DNA of 6,068 nucleotides. Source: Chlamydiia bacterium (GTDB taxonomy: Bacteria > Chlamydiota > Chlamydiia > Chlamydiales > FEN-1388). The translations under genes were made by a program, and so were the position numbers. The notes below the pieces were generated by a model, which saw only the letters and a list, made by a program, of their open reading frames with translations, had not been told where the DNA came from and did not search any database. Within the stretch, counting starts at the first letter, position 1. Every line of letters starts with the position of its first letter. Where the stretch lies: NCBI GenBank assembly GCA_003170575.1, contig PMZB01000321.1:1-6068 (forward strand). Reading direction: 5' to 3'. Below, one piece after another: positions 1 through 5,677 of this stretch.

Positions 1-183
1 GATCTTGAGGATTTTTGCGCAGGAGATATCAGTGAAGATATTCATTATGTTTTCGGATGGACTTTTATTATGAGCCGTATCATCCTGTTTTTACATTCCC
101 ACGATACGAGATCAAGGGAGTACGTTTTGAAGACACCCTATGAGGGCGATTATGAAAAAAAGACTTCGCGTGAAAAAATATAA
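1..183 (+). CDS. C-terminal end of an unrecognised protein (5' partial)
   Basis: The first reading frame is open from the window edge to a TAA at 181-183, giving 60 residues with no internal stop. The other two plus frames are interrupted in this stretch. The visible part begins with an acidic segment (DLEDFCAGDISEDIHY), has a hydrophobic stretch at about residues 18-32 (VFGWTFIMSRIILFL), and ends in a charged tail rich in Lys and Glu (EKKTSREKI). I recognise no family. An open frame of 60 codons ending shortly before the next gene, on the same strand, fits the tail of an upstream gene. Chance is not excluded, because the true start and most of the protein lie outside the window. The stop is 94 bases before the next start codon, with a hairpin between them, so co-transcription with the radical SAM gene is uncertain. 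Confidence 0.45.
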   Translation, partial: DLEDFCAGDISEDIHYVFGWTFIMSRIILFLHSHDTRSREYVLKTPYEGDYEKKTSREKI

Positions 184-215
184 AATGCTTCACATGTAAT
201 TGTTGGGCATTTCTT

Positions 216-242
216 CTTGAGGACGCTTCGCGCGTCCTCAAG
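216..242. other. Perfect 11-bp inverted repeat (hairpin) upstream of the radical SAM gene
   Basis: The left arm CTTGAGGACGC (216-226) and the right arm GCGTCCTCAAG (232-242) are perfect reverse complements around the 5-nt loop TTCGC. The stem is strong and GC-rich. On the plus strand it is followed by GCGTCTATCAC, and on the minus strand by an A-rich stretch, so neither side has the T-tract of a standard intrinsic terminator. It lies 32 bases after the stop of the upstream frame and 35 bases before the radical SAM start codon. It could be an atypical terminator for the upstream gene, a 5' leader structure of the operon, or a site bound by a protein dimer. Confidence 0.75.
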
Positions 243-264
243 GCGTCTATCACGAGAAAGTATC

Positions 265-270
265 GGAAGG
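265..270 (+). promoter_or_regulatory. Ribosome binding site of the radical SAM gene
   Basis: GGAAGG is followed by 7 bases and then the ATG at 278. It is a good Shine-Dalgarno match and supports this start. The site lies 22 bases downstream of the hairpin, so the hairpin itself does not mask it. Confidence 0.7.
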
Positions 271-277
271 TCCATCT

Positions 278-2545
278 ATGTCTCGGCATCGCTTAATCTT
301 CCGTCACGAATTTTTCGGGTCAGTCGTTTATAGTACCTACGACAAGGAATACTATTTTTTCGATCATGATTCCACCGCAGCTCTCACGAGAATCTATGCG
401 GGTGAGCGGAACGATGAGCTCGAGGAATTTTACGGCGAGCTCGAAGAGAACCACCTCATTTCCGACAACGTACGCACCGTTCACAATGAAAAGGTCTCTG
501 GTCTTAGCGCTCCTTTAAAAGTTTTTCTTGACATCACATATCGCTGCAATCTCCATTGCGCACACTGCTTTACCAATTCTCATCTTTCCCATCCAGACGA
601 GCTTTCTACGGAACAAGTCTTTTCACTCATTGAACAGATGGAAGATGCAGGCACGGGAATGCTTGCCTTGGCTGGAGGAGAGCCTCTTTTACGGCCTGAT
701 TTTTTTGATGTCGTTGAGTATGCAACAAAGCGGGGCATAAAGGTTGGGATGACAACCAATGGGCTGTGTCTGACAGAAGCCATTTCCAAACGTCTTCACG
801 ATCTTGGCGTCGCCACTATCTCCATAAGCTTAGATGGGATGGAGCGGAGCCATGATGCCGTCAGGGGAGTGGGCACGTGGAAGCAAGTCGTGGAAAAGAT
901 AAAAATACTTCGACAGCATTGCCACGTGGCTAAAATCGGCATCAGATACACAATCAATGCCCTCAACCTCCACGATTATGAGCCGGTGCTTCGATTTGCG
1001 GAGGAGGTGGGACTGGATGTCGTCAAATTCAACCCCATCAGACCCTTTGGTCGTGCAACACGCCACCAAAATCTCCTCCTCACTCAGGAACAGTACGTTC
1101 AGTTTTTAACCTCCGTGCAACAGGTCAAGACAAAGGTCCGCTATTCGCTTCCAAAGACGCCTCTAGATAACTGCGACTATGATTTTATCGATCTTGGGTT
1201 TGGATGCACTGGAGGAAGGGAGACATGTAATGTCAGCCCAACCGGCGAATTTTCCGGTTGCGCTTTTCTAGGAGACTCTTTCGTTGTCGGCAATATCAAG
1301 ACGACGTCCTTTCTTGAGCTCTGGAGCAAAACCCAGGAAACAGTCCGTTGTGTGGGAAACAAGAGCTGTCAAAGCTGCAGCAGCTATGGCAATTGTCGAG
1401 CAGGATGCCGATGCCGAGCTCTTGTCGAGTTCGGGAACATGAACGCCATTGACCCTCATTGCACCTTAGGAAAGGCCGTAACCGGACAAAAGTTGACCAT
1501 CAGGAAAGAAGGTGGATCGCATGTTGTTTATGATTTTGCCAAAGGAAGCTACAAAAAATTCGATTCCTTTTCGCACATCGAACAGGAGTATCCTGTTGTT
1601 GTGAGCAACCAGCAGTATCGGCTGGTAGAAAATCCGTGTCAGATGCCGTTGAAGATTTTTTTCGATGTGACACATGCCTGCAACAGCCGATGTATCCACT
1701 GCTATAATAATTCCCAGGATCCACTTCAAGACGAGCTGACAACAGAAGAGATTGGTGAATTGGCTCGACAAATGCATCTTTTGGGAATGCACCAGGTCAG
1801 TATAGCAGGAGGGGAGCCCTTTCTTCGGAAAGACATTTTTGACATCCTGCGCCTTTTCCATGAGTTCGGTATAGAGGCTTCTGTGACGACCAATGGTCTT
1901 CTTTTATCCGAAAGGAATGCGAAAAAACTTTCAGACTCCCACGTGAAGCACCTTACCATCAGTATCGATGGCATCACAAGAGAACAATACCGAGACATTC
2001 GAGGAGTGGATGGCTTTGATCTGCTCAATGACAACATCAAGCAGGTCCGCAATCACTTTTTGGGCGAGATGTCTATGCGGCTGTCAGTAATGAGGGGAAA
2101 CACTGATCCTCAAAGGGTCGTAGAGTATGCCGTAGCTCATGGTTTCAGGGCACTCAAGGTCAACAAAACTCATCTCCTGGGTCGGTTTCTTTTACATCAG
2201 GAATATTGCATCTCTGATGAAGAGTACGAGCAGATTATCGAGAGGTTTGCTGCTCTTCAAAAAAGCAGTCTTCTCACCATCGAGTTGCCTCGCGAAAAGT
2301 ATCTGAACGTACAGTCACCTCTTCCCTGCAGTGCAGGCAAAAAAACGATCTCTATTTCACCTCGAGGCGGGGTTTTCCCCTGCGCCTTTGGGCCAGAGTC
2401 ATTTTATTTCGGGTCGCTACGAGAGAAGCTATTGGTCAATATAATGATTGACAATCAGGACTTCTCTGTGCAAAACCGCTTTTGTTTTGCCTGCCCTGGA
2501 ATGAAACAGGGGAGATGCTTCACCAAAACAGCCATTCTCAACTAA
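278..2545 (+). CDS. Tandem (double) radical SAM/SPASM protein
   Basis: The protein has 755 aa, about twice the usual 350-480 aa of a single radical SAM/SPASM enzyme, and contains two full units. Unit 1: a short N-terminal segment (about 7-30), then the radical SAM cluster C90-x3-C94-x2-C97, GGEP at 133-136, TTNG at 159-162 and ISISLDG at 181-187. Its SPASM region has C310-x12-G-x4-C328, then C364-x2-C367-x5-C373-x3-C377 and C395, which is the canonical seven-cysteine pattern for two auxiliary 4Fe-4S clusters. Unit 2: a similar leading segment (about 406-430), C468-x3-C472-x2-C475, GGEP at 511-514, TTNG at 537-540 and ISIDG at 561-565. C684-x12-G-x4-C702 follows, and then only C736-x2-C739-x7-C747 before the C-terminus. 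Radical SAM enzymes cleave S-adenosylmethionine to a 5'-deoxyadenosyl radical, and SPASM members often modify peptides or proteins (thioether links, epimerisation, cofactor precursors). The substrate here is unknown. No signal peptide is seen, so it should be cytosolic. The start is set by GGAAGG 7 bases upstream. The gene is the first of an operon with a Nudix hydrolase. Confidence 0.93.
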   Translation: MSRHRLIFRHEFFGSVVYSTYDKEYYFFDHDSTAALTRIYAGERNDELEEFYGELEENHLISDNVRTVHNEKVSGLSAPLKVFLDITYRCNLHCAHCFTNSHLSHPDELSTEQVFSLIEQMEDAGTGMLALAGGEPLLRPDFFDVVEYATKRGIKVGMTTNGLCLTEAISKRLHDLGVATISISLDGMERSHDAVRGVGTWKQVVEKIKILRQHCHVAKIGIRYTINALNLHDYEPVLRFAEEVGLDVVKFNPIRPFGRATRHQNLLLTQEQYVQFLTSVQQVKTKVRYSLPKTPLDNCDYDFIDLGFGCTGGRETCNVSPTGEFSGCAFLGDSFVVGNIKTTSFLELWSKTQETVRCVGNKSCQSCSSYGNCRAGCRCRALVEFGNMNAIDPHCTLGKAVTGQKLTIRKEGGSHVVYDFAKGSYKKFDSFSHIEQEYPVVVSNQQYRLVENPCQMPLKIFFDVTHACNSRCIHCYNNSQDPLQDELTTEEIGELARQMHLLGMHQVSIAGGEPFLRKDIFDILRLFHEFGIEASVTTNGLLLSERNAKKLSDSHVKHLTISIDGITREQYRDIRGVDGFDLLNDNIKQVRNHFLGEMSMRLSVMRGNTDPQRVVEYAVAHGFRALKVNKTHLLGRFLLHQEYCISDEEYEQIIERFAALQKSSLLTIELPREKYLNVQSPLPCSAGKKTISISPRGGVFPCAFGPESFYFGSLREKLLVNIMIDNQDFSVQNRFCFACPGMKQGRCFTKTAILN

Positions 2546-2550
2546 AGGAG
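2546..2550 (+). promoter_or_regulatory. Ribosome binding site of the Nudix gene
   Basis: AGGAG begins immediately after the TAA of the radical SAM gene and sits 7 bases before the ATG at 2558. It fixes the Nudix start and shows that the two genes are arranged for translation from one message. Confidence 0.8.
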
Positions 2551-2557
2551 AACCACT

Positions 2558-3055
2558 ATGGAGAAAAAAATCACCGTCGGTAATGTCTGCTTTCTTCAGG
2601 ACAAACAACGAGAAAAGATCCTCCTTCTTCATCGGAACAAAGACCCTATGAAAAACCTGAGCACCGGAGTCGGCGGGAAAACCGATTTTCAGGAGGATAT
2701 CCACCTTTCGTGTCACCGGGAAGTCTATGAGGAAACCGGGCTTAAGCCAACCAACGTCCGACTGAAAGGGGTCTTAAAAACAATTGTAGAGGGAGGGGGC
2801 TCATCGTGGGTTCTATTCGTCTACACTGGCGAGTGTCCGGAGGAGGCGGTTCGTGATTGTGACGAAGGGATATTGGAATGGGTTCCAGTCCAGGAAATCA
2901 CCTCTCGCAATATCATCGGCTTTATTCGCAGAGTGCTGCCTCATATTCTTGACGAACGAGCATTTTTCGAAGGAACAATTGTCCATGATATGCAAGGGCA
3001 GGTCATCTCGGACATCATTAAAGTGCATTCGATCGATCCATTTCACAAACACTAA
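2558..3055 (+). CDS. Nudix hydrolase, MutT/8-oxo-dGTP diphosphatase-like
   Basis: The protein has 165 aa and a perfect Nudix box, GX5EX7REUXEEXGU, running from G40 to L62: G40, E46, then REVYEETGL at 54-62, with metal-binding glutamates E55, E58 and E59. The N-terminal strand (KITVGNVCFL), the LLLHRNK segment before the box and GVGGK leading into it are typical of MutT-type members. The late FFEGTIVHD segment recalls MutX-like 8-oxo-dGTP diphosphatases. The family hydrolyses nucleoside diphosphates linked to another group (NDP-X), usually with Mg2+, in the cytosol. Sequence alone does not fix the substrate: it could be a damaged nucleotide, a nucleotide sugar or a cofactor. The length is normal for a single-domain Nudix protein. 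The gene starts 12 bases after the radical SAM stop and is very likely co-transcribed with it, so it may act on a nucleotide-type substrate or by-product of that pathway, though simple linkage is equally possible. Confidence 0.92.
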   Translation: MEKKITVGNVCFLQDKQREKILLLHRNKDPMKNLSTGVGGKTDFQEDIHLSCHREVYEETGLKPTNVRLKGVLKTIVEGGGSSWVLFVYTGECPEEAVRDCDEGILEWVPVQEITSRNIIGFIRRVLPHILDERAFFEGTIVHDMQGQVISDIIKVHSIDPFHKH

Positions 3056-3194
3056 GGGGACAAGGCGCATTATTGAGGCGATTACGGAGGCTCGCGACAA
3101 AGGTCTTATCGAGAAGGTCCGTAGCGGCCTGACTTCATGCGTAATTCGCGCAGGGTTTGGGGGACTGGTGAAATATAGCTTGATGAATCCGTAG
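3056..3194 (+). pseudogene. Possible remnant of a gene 3' end (no start codon)
   Basis: Downstream of the Nudix stop, a different plus-strand frame stays open to a TAG at 3192-3194. It reads like ordinary protein: IIEAITEARDKGLIEKVRSG (from about 3072) followed by LTSCVIRAGFGGLVKYSLMN. No ATG, and no start with a ribosome binding site, exists in this frame after 3056. The stretch is visibly richer in G and C than the minus-strand genes to its right. It could be the tail of a gene cut off by a rearrangement. I do not recognise the family. It overlaps the 3' end of the minus-strand gene ending at 3106, and a chance open frame remains quite possible. Confidence 0.2.
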
Positions 3195-3921
3195 GGGATG
3201 GGGTCTCTTTGTGAAACTTTAGAAAAGCTGATTGGGTTGCAAGATGAACGCTTTTAGCGACAAGCCCCAATGGCGAGGCTAGAGCAGATAGTCCTGTCAG
3301 CATCCCTCCGAGAATGCGTCTATAGGTAAATTCAAATAGCTCAAAAGGAACCAATACGTATTCAGCATCATGGCTCACATAGCCATCAGGGGTGCTTTTA
3401 TATATGATGTGTCTTCTGTCTGATCCATCAGCATGTAAATGCCAGCTCAAAGGGGTAGTAGTAAATTGATACAACTTTGAAGGAGCAGAAGTTAAAGCAT
3501 GGCCGAATAAATCAGCATTGTTCCAGATTTGGCTTACCTTCTTTCCGAAGGTGGTTGAAGCGATGTAATTCATACATCTACGCGCGCCTAAATGGAGAAC
3601 TTTTGCACTAAATCCTAGGGGCGTCAATGTAAGAAAAGAGAGTGCAGTAGCACATGGGCCTAAACCACGACGTGCCACGAATTCAATTAAATCTACCAAT
3701 CGCTTCTCTGGAGGCACGCATGTCCAATTTATGCGCTCCCCAAAGATAATATATTTTCTTGTTGAACAAAACCTTACGGCTTCCATTCTGTGGCCGGGGG
3801 GTGGACACTCACCAAACCACCACCACAAATCGCCTTTGGCAAAGCCCCATATTTTAGGGGGTATAGTTAGTAAAGAATGCCCGCAAAGGCTCGGATCTTG
3901 ATAAATTTGCTTTAAAGACAT
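3106..3921 (-). CDS. Unrecognised protein with a tandemly duplicated domain and hydrophobic helices
   Basis: The protein has 271 aa and matches no family I know. It is built of two copies of one domain. Copy A covers about residues 4-119 and copy B about 130-236. Each opens with Q-I-(Y/W)-(Q/N)-(D/N)-x-x-L-x-G-H-(S/A)-L-x3-P-x-K-x-x-x-F (Q5-F27 and Q131-F153). Each has R-(K/R)-x-I-I-(F/Y) in the middle (55-60, 169-174), and EF-x3-RR (80-85, 197-202) leading into a hydrophobic helix that ends PLG-x-x-AK-x-x-HL (101-111, 217-227). The hydrophobic helices at about 87-111 and 205-227 may insert in or lie on a membrane; no cleavable signal peptide is evident. The C-terminal 35 residues are rich in Ser, Pro and Arg and match neither copy. 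The ATG at 3921 is 6 bases after the stop of the upstream gene, with a weak AGG (3931-3933) overlapping that gene's last codon, which suggests translational coupling. It is the last gene of a minus-strand operon. Confidence 0.8.
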   Translation of the reverse strand: MSLKQIYQDPSLCGHSLLTIPPKIWGFAKGDLWWWFGECPPPGHRMEAVRFCSTRKYIIFGERINWTCVPPEKRLVDLIEFVARRGLGPCATALSFLTLTPLGFSAKVLHLGARRCMNYIASTTFGKKVSQIWNNADLFGHALTSAPSKLYQFTTTPLSWHLHADGSDRRHIIYKSTPDGYVSHDAEYVLVPFELFEFTYRRILGGMLTGLSALASPLGLVAKSVHLATQSAFLKFHKETPSPTDSSSYISPVPQTLRELRMKSGRYGPSR

Positions 3922-3927
3922 GTGTAT

Positions 3928-5655
3928 TTACCTAAGTAAAGGAATTTTTGGATGTTTGCCATGCATCGATATTTGCACTCCCTGATCAGTAACTTTGAAT
4001 TTACAAGATATACACCGGCGTCCTCCAAACATCTCCAGAAGTTTTGGGTCTTTTATCTCTTGAGGAATCACAAGATCATAAAACTCTGCTTGTATGCCAA
4101 GAAATGTTTTCCACCCAAGGCGTTTATGTACTTGAAGATCAAAACTTTTCCCTCCACAGTTCAGTCTAAGCACAGAATGATAGCCGTGTTCTCCAAAGTG
4201 TTCAAGCGTGATTTTTATTGGAATCCCTTTTTCGTTAGAGGTGGATCCAGTATACGAATGAACCTTTGGATCAATTTTCTTATCCCACTCTTTTGATAGG
4301 GCAAGAGGTTTGGAAGTATCGATAGCACATGCCACAAATTCCCATGATTTTCCATCTTGAAGGTTTTTTTTATAATAACCTTCCTGTCCAGCTTTATTTC
4401 GGGCAGCAATCCGAAGCTCTCTTGCTTTGCTGCCAATACCTGTTTGAGTCACAGTAACGGCTGAAAAAAATTCCTTGACATCATCAGGAAGAGCATGTTC
4501 TTCCCAGCCTTCATTTTTTACAATCTCTGGAAGAATCCGTGCACCTACGTCACTTGGGTTATAGGAATATCTAAGAAGGGGATTGTTGCCTAAAGTGTCT
4601 ATATCACAAAAATTAGTGAGAATTTTTATTCGCGCACTTTTCGTCTTAGCGTTTATCTCATACCCTAGCGATACAATTGTGGAGGCACTGGCATCATATG
4701 CTGAAGCAACAAATGCCGAATCTTCGGTTTCAGGGAAATAAAGCTGAACATTGCTATAGGAAGGCGCCCATGGATCATGTTTCTGTATAGTCCTCCCATC
4801 TTTTCCCAATTCATAGAGTGTGGTTACGCCAATTTCGCTTTTATGAAACTGACCTGCTGCATCTTCAAACCCGTAGGTAAATCGCCCTCTATGAGAAATA
4901 ACGCCTGACGAAGGAAGTTTTTTCCCGGTAATAAGATTGATGATTCTATTTACTACTGGGAAGGAATACCAACATGGTTTCCAATTGACTTTTTCCGATT
5001 TGTCTATTGCAACATAGGTTGACGTGTCCTCCTTTTCAATCTCTATTTCTCGATGTTGTCTGAGATGTCGTTGCATTTGCTTACTTTGAATCTGTTCATA
5101 ACCACGTCCTTCTATAAGTACCTTGCGATAATGAACCATCCCCTTATCATCGATAACTACGAGGTTTGCGCCATCGGCTGAGAGGCTCGTAGGCGTTCTG
5201 CCGAATGATGTGCCATCAAAAAAAAGAGGTTTCCATTCCTGCACTTTTTCTGGTGATTGAGCTCTTGGACGGTGCCAGAGGAAGTTATTTTCAATTGCAT
5301 ATTCTTCGATGTGTGTAAAAGTTCTTGTAGGGGTTTTCATCTGGATTGGATCTCTCGGAGGGCAAGGTGAAGCCTTTTTTGGCGATTTCATCTCCTCAGA
5401 AAACTTCTCTGCTTCTCTTTCTTGATCGGCTCTAAAAGAGAGATCTTTGATTTTACAAACTAAAGGTATCGCTGCTCCAAGCGAGGCAAAGGAAATGCCT
5501 CCCAGAATTAGACAATCTAAAATTTTTTGCGCTGTCGGATGCAAGGCCAATTTGTTGCGATACAAGGATACCATGCTATGAAGAGTGCTTTTTTTACCAG
5601 GGACATACTCTAATATATGGCTGCTTGTATGGTCTTTGCTTGCTATAGGTTCCAT
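3928..5655 (-). CDS. Membrane-anchored protein with beta-propeller-like regions, function unknown
   Basis: With the ATG at 5655 the protein has 575 aa. A TTG 15 bases further upstream (5670) would give 580 aa, but it overlaps the ribosome binding site GGAG (5665-5668), which lies 9 bases before the ATG, so the ATG is preferred. Residues 1-40 are polar and basic. A single hydrophobic segment follows at about 45-66 (CLILGGISFASLGAAIPLVC), probably one membrane anchor, and then a charged linker (about 70-110). The rest looks beta-rich. SLSADGANLVVIDDKGMVHY at about 157-176 resembles a beta-propeller blade, and TLYELGKDGRTIQKHDPW at about 279-296 is similar in style. The last hundred residues (FGEHGYHSVL onward) look like a separate beta domain with CISC near the end. 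I recognise no catalytic motif or family. The gene begins 22 bases after the upstream cysteine-rich gene and ends 6 bases before the duplicated-domain gene, so all three probably share one transcript. The topology is likely N-terminus inside with the large domain outside the inner membrane, but basic residues flank both sides of the anchor and leave this open. Confidence 0.82.
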   Translation of the reverse strand: MEPIASKDHTSSHILEYVPGKKSTLHSMVSLYRNKLALHPTAQKILDCLILGGISFASLGAAIPLVCKIKDLSFRADQEREAEKFSEEMKSPKKASPCPPRDPIQMKTPTRTFTHIEEYAIENNFLWHRPRAQSPEKVQEWKPLFFDGTSFGRTPTSLSADGANLVVIDDKGMVHYRKVLIEGRGYEQIQSKQMQRHLRQHREIEIEKEDTSTYVAIDKSEKVNWKPCWYSFPVVNRIINLITGKKLPSSGVISHRGRFTYGFEDAAGQFHKSEIGVTTLYELGKDGRTIQKHDPWAPSYSNVQLYFPETEDSAFVASAYDASASTIVSLGYEINAKTKSARIKILTNFCDIDTLGNNPLLRYSYNPSDVGARILPEIVKNEGWEEHALPDDVKEFFSAVTVTQTGIGSKARELRIAARNKAGQEGYYKKNLQDGKSWEFVACAIDTSKPLALSKEWDKKIDPKVHSYTGSTSNEKGIPIKITLEHFGEHGYHSVLRLNCGGKSFDLQVHKRLGWKTFLGIQAEFYDLVIPQEIKDPKLLEMFGGRRCISCKFKVTDQGVQISMHGKHPKIPLLR

Positions 5656-5664
5656 CGGCTTATT

Positions 5665-5668
5665 CTCC
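5665..5668 (-). promoter_or_regulatory. Ribosome binding site that decides the ATG start at 5655
   Basis: On the minus strand the sequence reads TTGGAGAATAAGCCGATG. GGAG is 9 bases before the ATG (5655-5653). The in-frame TTG at 5670 shares its last base with this site and has no good Shine-Dalgarno sequence of its own, since the bases before it are an A/T run. Confidence 0.65.
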
Positions 5669-5677
5669 AATTTTTAA

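Noticed and set aside
127..156. TTGAAG and TATGAA, 18 bases apart, as a sigma-70 type promoter for the radical SAM operon
   Set aside because: Both boxes are imperfect, the spacing is one base long, and they lie inside the open frame 1-183. Other A/T-rich hexamers such as TATAAA at 179-184 lack a partner -35 box. The real promoter cannot be chosen by eye.
1466..1861. Minus-strand open frame of 131 codons inside the radical SAM gene
   Set aside because: It is antisense to well-conserved radical SAM motifs and has no family features of its own.
278..2545. Viperin-like antiviral radical SAM enzyme acting with a nucleotide kinase or hydrolase partner
   Set aside because: Both halves have SPASM-type cysteine regions and the protein is twice the expected size. 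Viperins have a single domain without SPASM cysteines, so the Nudix neighbour alone is not enough to suggest this.
3056..3105. Bidirectional terminator between the two convergent groups
   Set aside because: I looked for a GC-rich stem with flanking T-runs on either strand and found only short, imperfect pairings such as GCG with CGC. No terminator can be supported.
3952..4296. Plus-strand open frame of 114 codons opposite the 575-aa gene
   Set aside because: It is antisense to a longer frame with proper spacing to its neighbours and a ribosome binding site. Its translation has no domain-like pattern.
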